From contig AAXZ01000002.1 of NCBI GenBank assembly GCA_000169395.1, positions 744,001 through 808,000 of the forward strand: a stretch of DNA of 64,000 bases, written 5' to 3'. The notes below the pieces were generated by a model. That model saw nothing but the letters and a program-made list of their open reading frames with translations. It searched no databases and had not been told where the DNA came from. Position 1 is the stretch's first letter. Every line of letters starts with the position of its first letter. Source of the DNA: Rhodobacteraceae bacterium HTCC2150. Lineage in GTDB: Bacteria > Pseudomonadota > Alphaproteobacteria > Rhodobacterales > Rhodobacteraceae. The position numbers and the translations under genes were made by a program. This document shows, in pieces, positions 26,678-35,512 of this stretch.

Positions 26678-27676
26678 ATGAGTTTGGATGACGTGACAGC
26701 AAAACCGCATGACCGTCTGGCCAAAGCTTTGGCCGACGAGATGGCACAAGTTAACGATATGATCCGCGCGCGGATGGCCTCGGAACATGCACCGCGCATT
26801 CCCGAAGTGACGGCGCATTTGGTCGAAGCGGGTGGAAAGCGCATTCGCCCCATGATGACACTGGCTGCGGCCAAGATGTGCGGCTATGACGGCCCATATC
26901 ATATCAATTTGGCCGCCACAGTGGAATTCATCCACACCGCCACGTTGCTGCATGATGATGTTGTCGATGAAAGCAGCCAACGCCGCGGGCGTGCCACGGC
27001 AAACCTGTTGTGGGATAATAAATCCAGTATTCTTGTGGGCGATTATCTTTTTGCCCGTGCGTTCCAATTGATGGTCGAGGCGGAATCTTTGACAGTCTTG
27101 GATATCCTTTCAAATGCGTCTGCAACGATCGCTGAAGGCGAAGTTTTACAAATGACTGCCGCGCAGGATTTAGAAACGGATGAAGCCACTTATCTGAAAG
27201 TTGTTCGCGGAAAAACAGCGGCACTCTTTTCTGCGGCAACCGAGGTTGGCGGTGTGATAGCGAATGCACCAGCAGAACACACCAAGGCCCTGTTTGATTT
27301 TGGCGATGCATTGGGTATTAGTTTTCAAATCGTCGATGATCTTTTGGATTATGACGGCAGTCTTGCAATTGGAAAAAACATTGGTGACGATTTTCGCGAA
27401 CGTAAGCTGACCCTGCCGGTCATCAAAGCCGTGGCCATGGCCGATGCTGAAGAACGCGCCTTTTGGGTGAAAACAATCGAAAAAGGCAAGCAAGACGACG
27501 GTGACTTTGAGCATGCCCTTAGTTTGCTTAAAAAGCACGACACATTGAATGCTACGCGCACAGAAGCGCTGGAATGGCGTGACAAGGCCAAAGCATCGCT
27601 AAGCATTATCCCGCAGTCCGAATTGCGCGACATGTTGCTTGATCTTGCCGATTACGTTGTGGCGCGCATTTCCTAG
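26678..27676 (+). CDS. ispB: Polyprenyl (octaprenyl/decaprenyl) diphosphate synthase
   Basis: This 332-residue trans-prenyltransferase elongates farnesyl diphosphate with IPP to make the ubiquinone side chain. It has GGKRIRPMMTL, the first Asp-rich motif in FIHTATLLHDDVVDESSQRRG (about 83-103) and the second in SFQIVDDLLDYDG (about 212-224). Both D-D-x2-D motifs are intact. Small residues before the first motif fit a long-chain product (C40-C50); Rhodobacterales usually make Q-10. Start ATG 26678 is used; TTG 26675 is in frame. The stop overlaps that of ispE by 4 bp. Confidence 0.92.
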   Translation: MSLDDVTAKPHDRLAKALADEMAQVNDMIRARMASEHAPRIPEVTAHLVEAGGKRIRPMMTLAAAKMCGYDGPYHINLAATVEFIHTATLLHDDVVDESSQRRGRATANLLWDNKSSILVGDYLFARAFQLMVEAESLTVLDILSNASATIAEGEVLQMTAAQDLETDEATYLKVVRGKTAALFSAATEVGGVIANAPAEHTKALFDFGDALGISFQIVDDLLDYDGSLAIGKNIGDDFRERKLTLPVIKAVAMADAEERAFWVKTIEKGKQDDGDFEHALSLLKKHDTLNATRTEALEWRDKAKASLSIIPQSELRDMLLDLADYVVARIS

Positions 27677-28512
27677 ATCAATTGTCCGCAAGTGACCCAC
27701 CAGTTTGGATTGATCGTAGCGACTTTTTGTGCCGCTTCATTAGCCGCGTCTTGGGTTCCATAGATACCAAAGCATGTTGCGCCGGACCCTGACATCCTTG
27801 CAATGCGAGGAAATGTCGATTCTAGCGCCATCAATACATCATTGATTGCTGGTGCAATGACTTTCGCCGCGTCCTGCATATCGTTGCGTTGAGCTAGAAC
27901 CCACTCGATCACATCTGTTTCGGCTGTAAAATCTGGGTTCGTAATTGCAGGATTATTTCGCGATTTAAGCGCGCCAAAAACTTTGGGCGTGGGAACCGCA
28001 ACACGTGGGTTGACCAACACTATCGGCGTGCCCGAAAGGCTGGCTACACCTATTAATTCTTCGCCGATGCCGCCCACACGACAAGAGGTAGAGGCCAAAC
28101 ACATTGGGACATCGGCCCCAAGAAACAACAAATCCTGAGCAGTTGGTAAAGGTTTATCCCACAGCTTTGCCAAAGCACGTATGACCGCTGCCGCATCAGC
28201 AGATGCACCGCCTATACCCGCGGCTGCCGGCAGGTTTTTTTCTAAGGAAATTGCCACATTAGGATTTTCACTGCAATTCGCCGCGAACCAATTCACGGCC
28301 TTTGTAATCAGATTATCCTCAACCTTAGGCATTGCTTCCACAAATGCGCCAGTGGCTGTTAGTTGATAAGTAGCGGCCTCTGAAACCGTAAGTTTGTCAC
28401 CGATCGACGCAAACCCAACGATGCTGTCCAACAAGTGATACCCATCCGCACGCTGGCCTGTTATGTGCAGCGCCAAATTCACTTTGGCAGGGGCGAATTC
28501 CGGGACTGACAC
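27673..28512 (-). CDS. ispE: 4-diphosphocytidyl-2-C-methyl-D-erythritol kinase
   Basis: This 279-residue GHMP kinase phosphorylates CDP-methylerythritol in the MEP pathway to IPP/DMAPP. The N-terminal EFAPAKVNLALHITGQRADGYHLLDSIV contains the substrate lysine and the GYHL motif. The ATP loop is LEKNLPAAAGIGGASADAAAVIRAL (about 87-111). The C-terminal third GHMP motif is MSGSGATCFGIYG. Start codon is GTG 28512, ten bases after the upstream TPR gene. The neighbouring ispB, which uses IPP, is convergent and overlaps it by 4 bp. Confidence 0.95.
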   Translation of the reverse strand: MSVPEFAPAKVNLALHITGQRADGYHLLDSIVGFASIGDKLTVSEAATYQLTATGAFVEAMPKVEDNLITKAVNWFAANCSENPNVAISLEKNLPAAAGIGGASADAAAVIRALAKLWDKPLPTAQDLLFLGADVPMCLASTSCRVGGIGEELIGVASLSGTPIVLVNPRVAVPTPKVFGALKSRNNPAITNPDFTAETDVIEWVLAQRNDMQDAAKVIAPAINDVLMALESTFPRIARMSGSGATCFGIYGTQDAANEAAQKVATINPNWWVTCGQLI

Positions 28513-28522
28513 AATGCGCCGC

Positions 28523-30214
28523 CTAGCCGCCGCTGGTTAGGGGCAAAGGATCAGCGCCTTCTTCTTGCAGAACCACGTCCAAACCGACGTCAAGCTTGCG
28601 TCGAATGCGTTCCAGATCGGTTTCTTCGGGTTCAAAGGAAATCGCGCGTCGCCATTGGAACGTCGCCTCGCGTTGACGTCCTACAGCCCAATATACATCA
28701 CCAAGGTGATCATTGATGATCGGATCAAGCGGCGTTAATTCCACTGCTTTTTCCATCGGCTCAACGGCATCTTGATAGCGGCCCAGCTTGTAAAATGCCC
28801 AACCCAAGCTGTCGGTTATAAATCCGTCTGTTGGGCGTTCTGCGACGGCGGTTTGGATCATCTCTAGCGCTTCATCAAGATTTTCACCTTTTTCCACGTA
28901 GGAATAACCTAAATAATTTAAAACGGCTGGATGATTAGGTCGCAGGGTCAATGCATAGCGAAAATCACCTTCGGCTTCTTCCCAATGACCTGTGCGTTCC
29001 AACGAGATGGCGCGCGAATAATACACAATCCAGTGGAAACTGGTTGGCTCACCAAGCATAGCGATGGCTTTGTCATAAGTTTCCGCAGCCTCGTCAAATC
29101 TGGACTCACCTCGGAACAGATCACCCAAGGCAGAATGAACAGATGGGTTGTCGCCGTGCGTTTCCGCCAACTTTCTAAGAACCTCAATAGCCTCTTCAGT
29201 TTTGTCGCTGTTCGCCAAAGCATTTGATCGACCAATTTCTGCTTCAAAATAGCTATATGCCTCGGGAGAAACCCTTTCATAGGCCTTCGTCGCCAGATCA
29301 AATTGCTCTATATCCTCAAGGACGCGGGCAACCATAAGCGTGGCAGCCGTAAAATCTGCACGCAAATACTCTGCCAAGCGACCATATAAAAGCGCGGAAT
29401 TTGCGTCGCCATCACCATCTAGAAAATTGGCCAACTCAAACAATACTTCTGCCTGTCCATCCGTGGCAGAAGTTATTCGATCAAACACTACTGGAGCGCC
29501 TGCCACCAACAAGGTTCGCATGGCAACAATTTCCGGGTTTGAACTGTTCGGGAAAATACTATCCAGCAGTTCAAGTGCCGCGGCTGGTCTGTCTAGTTGG
29601 CTAAGAATTTGCGCATGACTAATGACACTGCGACGTGTGGCTGTCATCGTGCCATGGGCACGGCCCGAAAGAATATCGTCTGCACCTTGATAATCACCAA
29701 CCAATGCCAACGCCAGAGCCTTTTGCCCAAAAGCAAAGTTCTTAAAACCGGGCACCTCGGCTATGGTATCAAATCGCGCCAAGGCATTCGTCATATCCCC
29801 TTGCCCAAGGTCAGACCAAGCCATCAACAAATTAAATATGTTGTCACTTTTTTGACCAAATGAAGGATCCAGCCCATCGCCCGTTTTCATCATTTTCGCA
29901 GTAACTGCCAAAATCGCGGTGCGGTTTTCTGGATTGGCCGCAAGTAACAATTTGGCAACGGGAACGGCTGCATCAACCTTGCCTAATGCAATCTGATTAT
30001 AGATCAGCGCGTTCATCAATGCTTCGTTCTGAGGGGCACGAACCAAGGCGCGTGTCAGATAGCTTGATGCTGCTTCTAGTTCGTTGTTTTTGATCGCGCT
30101 ATTGGCCGCCAGATAAGCACCAGCAAAGCTGTGGTTATTCCCTTGCGCAATTGCGGGGCTTAGCATTAGGCCACAGAAAGTGGAAATCAAACCGGCTTTG
30201 GCGAATAAATTCAT
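28523..30214 (-). CDS. Tetratricopeptide-repeat protein, exported
   Basis: This 563-residue protein has a Sec signal peptide (about 23 residues, ending SPAIAQ). Most of the rest is TPR or TPR-like helical pairs. The clearest repeats are near 330-500: NPSVHSALGDLFRGESRFDEAAETYDKAIAM, HPAVLNYLGYSYVEKGENLDEALEMIQTAV, FITDSLGWAFYKLGRYQDAVEPMEKAVEL and INDHLGDVYWAVGRQREATFQWRRAI. It is probably a periplasmic scaffold or lipoprotein-like assembly factor. Homologues precede ispE in other Rhodobacterales. The function is unknown. ispE follows after 10 bp, so they are probably co-transcribed. Confidence 0.87.
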   Translation of the reverse strand: MNLFAKAGLISTFCGLMLSPAIAQGNNHSFAGAYLAANSAIKNNELEAASSYLTRALVRAPQNEALMNALIYNQIALGKVDAAVPVAKLLLAANPENRTAILAVTAKMMKTGDGLDPSFGQKSDNIFNLLMAWSDLGQGDMTNALARFDTIAEVPGFKNFAFGQKALALALVGDYQGADDILSGRAHGTMTATRRSVISHAQILSQLDRPAAALELLDSIFPNSSNPEIVAMRTLLVAGAPVVFDRITSATDGQAEVLFELANFLDGDGDANSALLYGRLAEYLRADFTAATLMVARVLEDIEQFDLATKAYERVSPEAYSYFEAEIGRSNALANSDKTEEAIEVLRKLAETHGDNPSVHSALGDLFRGESRFDEAAETYDKAIAMLGEPTSFHWIVYYSRAISLERTGHWEEAEGDFRYALTLRPNHPAVLNYLGYSYVEKGENLDEALEMIQTAVAERPTDGFITDSLGWAFYKLGRYQDAVEPMEKAVELTPLDPIINDHLGDVYWAVGRQREATFQWRRAISFEPEETDLERIRRKLDVGLDVVLQEEGADPLPLTSGG

Positions 30215-30256
30215 GTCAGCGCTTTCATTGTAAACTTAGATCGAACCTAATGATGC

Positions 30257-30285
30257 AAAATGCCCATGGCAATGCGCCATGGGCA
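30257..30285 (-). terminator. Terminator-like hairpin after ETF-QO
   Basis: TGCCCATGGC (30261-30270), 5-base loop, GCCATGGGCA (30276-30285): a perfect 10-bp stem. Read on the minus strand it is followed by TTTT (30260-30257), 46 bp past the ETF-QO stop codon at 30332. Confidence 0.75.
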
Positions 30286-30331
30286 AATGTCGTGAATTCA
30301 GCACTGGGTTAACCCAGAAGTGATCGATTGT

Positions 30332-31984
30332 TTACATGTTTGGATAGTTAGGACCGTCGCCACCTTGTGGTGTTACCCAAGTGATGTTCTTGGACGGGTC
30401 TTTGATATCACATGTTTTACAATGCACACAGTTTTGGAAGTTGATTTGAAAACGTGCATCTTTACCCGCCTCTTCTACAACCTCGTAAACGCCAGCAGGG
30501 CAGTACCGTTGCGCGGGCTCAGCGTATTTCGGTAGATTCACTTTAATTGGAATACCATTGTCGCCAAGTGTTAAATGCGCTGGTTGGCTTTCTTCATGGT
30601 TTGTCATCGAAAAGCTAACGTTAGTTAGACGATCAAAGGACAATTTTCCGTCCGCCTTGGGGTATTCGATCGGTTTGTGTCTTGCTGCTTCTTCCGTTGA
30701 ATCCGCATCAGACTTGCCATGCTTAAGTGTGCCCAACAGATTGATACCAGTCAGGTTTGCAAACCACATATCAGCACCACCCAGAACCAAAGATGTCATC
30801 AGACCAAAGCGAGACCAAAGTGGTTTCACATTGCGGACGCGTTTTAGATCTTTAGCAATTAAACCGGAACGAATATCGGCATCATATGCCTCAAGCGTGT
30901 CACCAGAACGACCATCTTGGATCGCGGCATAGGCCGCCTCGGCTGCGGCTTTGCCTGACAGCATTGCGTTGTGATTACCTTTGATCCGTGGCACATTTAC
31001 CAAACCAGCAGAACAACCCAACAAGGCCCCACCGGGGAATGCGGTCTTTGGTATAGACTGCCAGCCACCCTCGGTAATCGCACGCGCGCCATATGCGACG
31101 CGTTTGCCACCTTTCAGCAATTCCGCCATCATCGGGTGATGCTTGAACCGTTGAAACTCCATGTAGGGGAACATGTATGGGTTTTTGTAATTCAGATGGA
31201 CAACGAAGCCGACGTAGACTTGGTTGTTGTCGAGATGATAAACAAATGATCCACCACCAGCGTTTTTACCCAATGGCCAGCCCATTGTGTGGGTGACTGT
31301 GCCTTCGCGGTGTTTTTCAGGATCGATTTCCCAAATTTCTTTCATGCCGAGGCCGAATTTGGCAACGTCGCTGTCGGCATCAAGGTTGTATTTTGCGATA
31401 ACCTCTTTTGACAAAGAGCCGCGAACGCCTTCTGACAAGAATACATATTTGCCGTTTAAAACCATACCCGGTTCATAGGCATCTGATGGTGTGCCATCAG
31501 CATTTTTGCCAAATTCACCTGCGACCACGCCAGATACTTCGCCGTTCTCGCCAAACACCAATTCCGAACAAGCCATGCCTGGGAAAATTTCGACACCCAT
31601 ATCTTCGGCCATTTCCGCCATCCAACGACAAACATTACCCATGGAAACGATGTAGTTGCCGTGGTTATTCATCAAAGGCGGCATGATGAAGTTTGGCAGA
31701 CGTAGTTTGCCACCCTCACCCAACATAAAGAAGTTGTCTTTCTTGACAGGCACGGTGATCGGCGCGCCCTTTTCTTTCCAATCTGGGATCAATTTGTCCA
31801 ACCCAATTGGGTCAAGCAAGGCACCAGAAAGAATATGCGCACCTACCTCTGATCCTTTTTCAAGAACCACGACGTTGATGTCAGCATCTAATTGTTTCAG
31901 GCGGATCGCGGCAGACAGGCCAGCAGGACCAGCGCCCACAATAACCACATCATAATCCATTGATTCCCGAGTTTGGTCAGTCAT
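30332..31984 (-). CDS. Electron transfer flavoprotein-ubiquinone oxidoreductase
   Basis: This 550-residue membrane-associated enzyme passes electrons from ETF (fatty acid, dimethylglycine and sarcosine oxidation) to ubiquinone. The N-terminal FAD motif is VVIVGAGPAGLSAAIRLKQL. The central domain contains GCSAGLVNVPRIKGNHNAM. The C-terminus has a ferredoxin-like 4Fe-4S segment with CPAGVYE and NCVHCKTCDIKDPSKNI, and ends VTPQGGDGPNYPNM, as in other ETF-QOs. Length about 550 is usual. It is a single-gene unit with its own terminator. It can serve the acyl-CoA dehydrogenase at 39.4 kb. Confidence 0.96.
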   Translation of the reverse strand: MTDQTRESMDYDVVIVGAGPAGLSAAIRLKQLDADINVVVLEKGSEVGAHILSGALLDPIGLDKLIPDWKEKGAPITVPVKKDNFFMLGEGGKLRLPNFIMPPLMNNHGNYIVSMGNVCRWMAEMAEDMGVEIFPGMACSELVFGENGEVSGVVAGEFGKNADGTPSDAYEPGMVLNGKYVFLSEGVRGSLSKEVIAKYNLDADSDVAKFGLGMKEIWEIDPEKHREGTVTHTMGWPLGKNAGGGSFVYHLDNNQVYVGFVVHLNYKNPYMFPYMEFQRFKHHPMMAELLKGGKRVAYGARAITEGGWQSIPKTAFPGGALLGCSAGLVNVPRIKGNHNAMLSGKAAAEAAYAAIQDGRSGDTLEAYDADIRSGLIAKDLKRVRNVKPLWSRFGLMTSLVLGGADMWFANLTGINLLGTLKHGKSDADSTEEAARHKPIEYPKADGKLSFDRLTNVSFSMTNHEESQPAHLTLGDNGIPIKVNLPKYAEPAQRYCPAGVYEVVEEAGKDARFQINFQNCVHCKTCDIKDPSKNITWVTPQGGDGPNYPNM

Positions 31985-32093
31985 ATTCTTTCAACTCCAA
32001 TGCAGGCGACGCAACTATCGCCAAGACAACTTTTAAAAGCGTTATCGCACCCTAAACCGCCACGTCAATCACCCGAAGTCACATCTTTGTCGC

Positions 32094-32103
32094 ATGACGT
32101 CAT
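32094..32103. promoter_or_regulatory. ATGACGTCAT palindrome between ETF-QO and greA
   Basis: A perfect 10-bp palindrome lies mid-way in the 247-bp divergent spacer (31985-32231). CGTCA recurs nearby at 32063-32067 and 32130-32134, so it may be part of a direct/inverted GTCA-repeat operator. No known factor is assigned. Confidence 0.3.
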
Positions 32104-32231
32104 TTTTTAGGCGGTTTACCCCGCGAAACACGTCATATATGTTTTGACTCTTGCACTTTGGGGTCAACTAAGTTCACTTACTGGCCAATACTTCAAACCA
32201 TGGAAATGGTGCGCGGCACCGAATGAGGACG

Positions 32232-32702
32232 ATGGAAAAAATACCTTTGACACGCGGCGGTTTCACTGCCCTAGAAGCGGAACTTAAAAACCTTAAGACC
32301 GTTGAGCGCCCAGCAATCATTGCAGCGATAGCAGAAGCACGTGAACACGGCGATTTGTCAGAGAATGCTGAATATCATTCAGCGCGCGAAAAACACAGCT
32401 TCATCGAGGGTCGCGTCAAAGAACTAGAAGCCATCATTTCACTGGCCGAGGTTATTGATCCCGTGGGCATGACTGGCGCCATTAAATTCGGAGCAACCGT
32501 CACCATCGTTGACGAGGACACGGACGAGGAAAAAACGTACCAAATCGTTGGCGAACATGAGGCCAATATCGAACAAGGTAAGTTGAACCTTAAATCCCCG
32601 CTTTCCCGTGGTTTGATCGGCAAAGAAGAAGGCGACAGTGTTGAGGTAAAAACACCTGGCGGCACACGATCCTATGAAATCTTGAAAATCGACTTTAAAT
32701 AA
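32232..32702 (+). CDS. greA: Transcription elongation factor GreA
   Basis: This 156-residue factor rescues backtracked RNA polymerase by stimulating transcript cleavage. The N-terminal coiled coil includes MEKIPLTRGGFTALEAELKNLK and the tip AREHGDLSENAEYHSAREKHSF with the acidic pair (D, E) essential for cleavage. The C-terminal FKBP-like domain ends SRGLIGKEEGDSVEVKTPGG. GAGGA lies just before ATG 32232; an ATG nine bases upstream is in frame but less likely. The hypothetical membrane gene follows after 26 bp. Confidence 0.97.
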   Translation: MEKIPLTRGGFTALEAELKNLKTVERPAIIAAIAEAREHGDLSENAEYHSAREKHSFIEGRVKELEAIISLAEVIDPVGMTGAIKFGATVTIVDEDTDEEKTYQIVGEHEANIEQGKLNLKSPLSRGLIGKEEGDSVEVKTPGGTRSYEILKIDFK

Positions 32703-32728
32703 GACGACACACAACTTACGGCTTAAAA

Positions 32729-33760
32729 ATGGCAAAAGATCCAAAGGATAAACCTCTAAATTTGGGCGTGTTTGGCGCGCCTAAAACCCAGAGCATTTCC
32801 TCAACAGAAATCGTCGCTGGGTTGCTTAGCCTGTTGTGGCTGGGCATGGTTATCCTATTTTTGTTTGTATTGCCTGTATCCGAGGGCAACGGCACCGCTG
32901 ATCCATTGATCAAAGTCATGATGATCGTGGCAATTTTTCTGCCATTGGCCCTAATTTGGGTGGCTGCAGTCACGGCGCGAACCTCGCGTATGATGCGTGA
33001 CGAAGCGGCGCGTTTGCAGGCAAGCGTTGATGCGATGCGCAATGCCTATGTGGTTCAATCCCGTTCAATTGGTGGGGACAGTTCAAATACAGTCGAACAG
33101 CGTTTGGACCAAATCGCCCAATCAGCACAGAACACTGAATCGACATTAGCGACGTTCACATCCCGCCGTGATCGAACCATTGATCCCACGGATACAAATC
33201 GCGCCGCCGTCGCCAAACCCGAAGAGGCTGTGCAATCCGGTGAACAACCTAGCCTTGCGCTTGGTACGCCTTCTGAGGTGTTAAAAGATCCAGTTTCCAT
33301 GACTGATTTCATCAAAGCGTTGAATTTTCCCGAAAGCGAAAAAGACACCGATGGTTTCCGTGCACTTCGTTTAGCACTTGAAGATCGTGAAACGGCCAAG
33401 TTGATCCGTGCGTCAGAGGATATTCTGACATTGCTGTCGCACGACGGTATTTATATGGACGATCTCAGTCCAGATCGTTCCAAACCCGAAGTTTGGCGTA
33501 AATTTGCCCAAGGCGAGCGAGGCCGATCCGTTGCAGGTCTTGCTGGCATTCGCGATCGTTCCTGTTTGGCGTTGACCTCTGGCCGGCTAAAGTCTGATCC
33601 AGTATTTCGTGACGCGGCGCACCATTTCCTGCGCCAGTTCGACAAAATATTGCTAAGCTTTGAGCAGAACGCCAGCGACCAAGATATCGCCGACATGTCA
33701 GAAACACGTACTGCTCGGGCCTTTATGTTGCTGGGTCGTGTTGCTGGAACGTTTGACTAA
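32729..33760 (+). CDS. Conserved membrane protein of unknown function
   Basis: This 343-residue protein is not assigned to a family I can name. Two membrane helices lie near the N-terminus (about 29-50 and 63-84), with a Lys/Arg-rich tail after TARTSRMMRDEAARLQAS. A linker rich in Thr/Asp/Ala/Gln (about 100-180) follows. The C-terminal globular helical domain (about 190-340) contains DFIKALNFPESEKDTDGFRALRLAL and RTARAFMLLGRVAGTF. That layout (two-helix anchor plus cytoplasmic domain) suggests a membrane-tethered regulator or scaffold. It sits 26 bp after greA, likely in the same transcript, and converges on moeA. Confidence 0.75.
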   Translation: MAKDPKDKPLNLGVFGAPKTQSISSTEIVAGLLSLLWLGMVILFLFVLPVSEGNGTADPLIKVMMIVAIFLPLALIWVAAVTARTSRMMRDEAARLQASVDAMRNAYVVQSRSIGGDSSNTVEQRLDQIAQSAQNTESTLATFTSRRDRTIDPTDTNRAAVAKPEEAVQSGEQPSLALGTPSEVLKDPVSMTDFIKALNFPESEKDTDGFRALRLALEDRETAKLIRASEDILTLLSHDGIYMDDLSPDRSKPEVWRKFAQGERGRSVAGLAGIRDRSCLALTSGRLKSDPVFRDAAHHFLRQFDKILLSFEQNASDQDIADMSETRTARAFMLLGRVAGTFD

Positions 33761-33764
33761 ACGT

Positions 33765-35024
33765 CTAAATCCCAAACGATGAGTAGGGAATAAACCGAAC
33801 TGGCATTTTTGGCTGGATGGTTTGTGCGTGTTCATCAAGTTCAACCAAACCGGTTGACCAGCTAAGTCCTGAAATGCGGCCAGAGCCCTCGGATTTAAAA
33901 ATCTCGACCTGTCCATCAGTGTTCAGCCGAGCCCTAAGATATTCCCGACGCCCCGGTTTTTTAGTTTTTGTGAACGAGGCTGGAACCATGAAACCCTGTG
34001 GTTCATTCCAAGCCTGCCCTGCCAAAACGCCCAAGGCTGGACGCGCAAATATCAAAGAACAAACAAACGCAGCCACTGGATTGCCCGGCAACCCAAATAC
34101 AGGCACGCCGTGCCACAACGACAATGCAAGGGGGCGGCCTGGCTTGATCGCAATCCGCCAAGTTTGCATGTTGCCTTCTTCCCGCAAAAGAGCTGAAACA
34201 TGATCCTCATCGCCCCCTGATGCGCCACCTGAAATCAGGATCGCATCAACATGACTTGCGGCTTGGTTCAAAATTTCTTTAAGGGCACTCCGATCATCTG
34301 GCGCTTGTCCAAGATCAACCAACGCATATCCAAAATTCTCTACCAATCCGCCAAGCATCGGGCGATTGGCATCATATGTTTGCCATGGTTCAGCTGGACC
34401 TGCATTGACCAATTCATCGCCGGTGGACAAAACACCAACCCTTAAGCGTTTGAATACAGTAATTTTGCTGACACCTAATGCCACCAACAGGCCCACGTCT
34501 TGTGGCCCCAATCGGTGTCCTGCTGTCAGTGCAATTTCATTTACATTCACATCTTCGCCGGCTTTACGGGTATTTGCAAAAGGCTTTAGGCCTGCATGAA
34601 AGGCGATTTCACCACTTGCAACACTTACGTCTTCTTCCAAAATTACAGTATCAACGCCCACGGGTAAAATTGCGCCGGTTAGAATGCGAATGGCCTTGCC
34701 AAATGGCACTTCATCTTGGAATGGGCCACCTGCTGCGGCGCGCCCGTCGATCAAATCAAGCCGATGAACATCATTTTCGCCTAAGCATTCAAAGGAAAAT
34801 CCATACCCATCTACGGCAGAATTTGGCGCAGGCGGGTTGGATCGCTTTGCATGCACATCAGCCGACAAGACGCGACCCCGCGCATCACCAATGTCAATTT
34901 CTTCGGTTGCACAAACAACGGAAAGCCCGTTTTTCAATCGATCAAGCGCTACGTCGGCTGGCGTCCAATCAACACCTGCAGGCAGGGCAAAACAATCATC
35001 ACGCAAGGGTGGTGGCGCGATCAC
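33765..35024 (-). CDS. moeA: Molybdopterin molybdenumtransferase
   Basis: This 419-residue enzyme inserts molybdate into adenylylated molybdopterin. Recognisable MoeA segments are NPPAPNSAVDGYGF (about 63-76), RILTGAILPVGVDTVILEEDV, GEDVNVNEIALTAGHRLGPQDVGLLVALGV, VGVLSTGDELV, the MoCF loop ILISGGASGGDEDHV (about 263-277) and VFGLPGNPVAAFV. Start GTG 35024 overlaps the mobB stop (GTGA). It is the last gene of fdhD-mobA-mobB-moeA, all apparently translationally coupled. Together with moaDE at 13.7-14.4 kb it completes late steps of Mo-cofactor synthesis. Confidence 0.95.
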   Translation of the reverse strand: MIAPPPLRDDCFALPAGVDWTPADVALDRLKNGLSVVCATEEIDIGDARGRVLSADVHAKRSNPPAPNSAVDGYGFSFECLGENDVHRLDLIDGRAAAGGPFQDEVPFGKAIRILTGAILPVGVDTVILEEDVSVASGEIAFHAGLKPFANTRKAGEDVNVNEIALTAGHRLGPQDVGLLVALGVSKITVFKRLRVGVLSTGDELVNAGPAEPWQTYDANRPMLGGLVENFGYALVDLGQAPDDRSALKEILNQAASHVDAILISGGASGGDEDHVSALLREEGNMQTWRIAIKPGRPLALSLWHGVPVFGLPGNPVAAFVCSLIFARPALGVLAGQAWNEPQGFMVPASFTKTKKPGRREYLRARLNTDGQVEIFKSEGSGRISGLSWSTGLVELDEHAQTIQPKMPVRFIPYSSFGI

Positions 35025-35512
35025 AGCCCCACCTGAACAGCAATAAAATCGGCAATTCCAACCGTGTCATCAAGATCAAAAACAGGTCTGTCAATTTGCG
35101 GTTGGCGATCACTGGCAACAGCTAGAATTTTGGCGTCATTTGGTGCCAATAGATCTTTGCCCGTCGCGGCTCTGTTCGCTTCAATCTTGGCATGATGCTC
35201 GGTTTTGTACCCTTCAATCAACACCAGATCGACCGGTGCCATTTTGGACAAAAGATCATCAAGACTTGGCTCGTCCGCATCGCGCAATTCATGCATAATC
35301 GCAAATCGATAAGCCGATGCCAAAACAACCTCACGAGCGCCTGCAACGCGGTGACGAAAGCTATCTTTGCCAGGTTGATCAACGTCAAATGCATGATGTG
35401 CGTGCTTTATTGTGGAAACTGAAATACCGCGATCGGTAAATTCCGTGACAAGACGTTCCATCAAGCCGGTTTTCCCAGAATTCTTCCAGCCAACGACCCC
35501 GAAAACCTTCAC
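35021..35512 (-). CDS. mobB: Molybdopterin-guanine dinucleotide biosynthesis adapter protein
   Basis: This 163-residue GTP-binding protein assists MobA in forming bis-MGD. A P-loop GWKNSGKTGLMERLV is at about 8-22. TIKHAHHAFDVDQPGKDSFRHRVAGAREV (about 34-62) and VDLVLIEGYKTEHHAKIEANR (about 94-114) are the usual MobB blocks. The start is GTG 35512. It overlaps mobA by 4 bp and moeA by 4 bp (both GTGA). Confidence 0.95.
   Translation of the reverse strand: MKVFGVVGWKNSGKTGLMERLVTEFTDRGISVSTIKHAHHAFDVDQPGKDSFRHRVAGAREVVLASAYRFAIMHELRDADEPSLDDLLSKMAPVDLVLIEGYKTEHHAKIEANRAATGKDLLAPNDAKILAVASDRQPQIDRPVFDLDDTVGIADFIAVQVGL

Noticed and set aside
34478-35125. Open frame on the plus strand inside moeA/mobB
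   Set aside because: Antisense shadow of moeA and mobB, which have clear domains.
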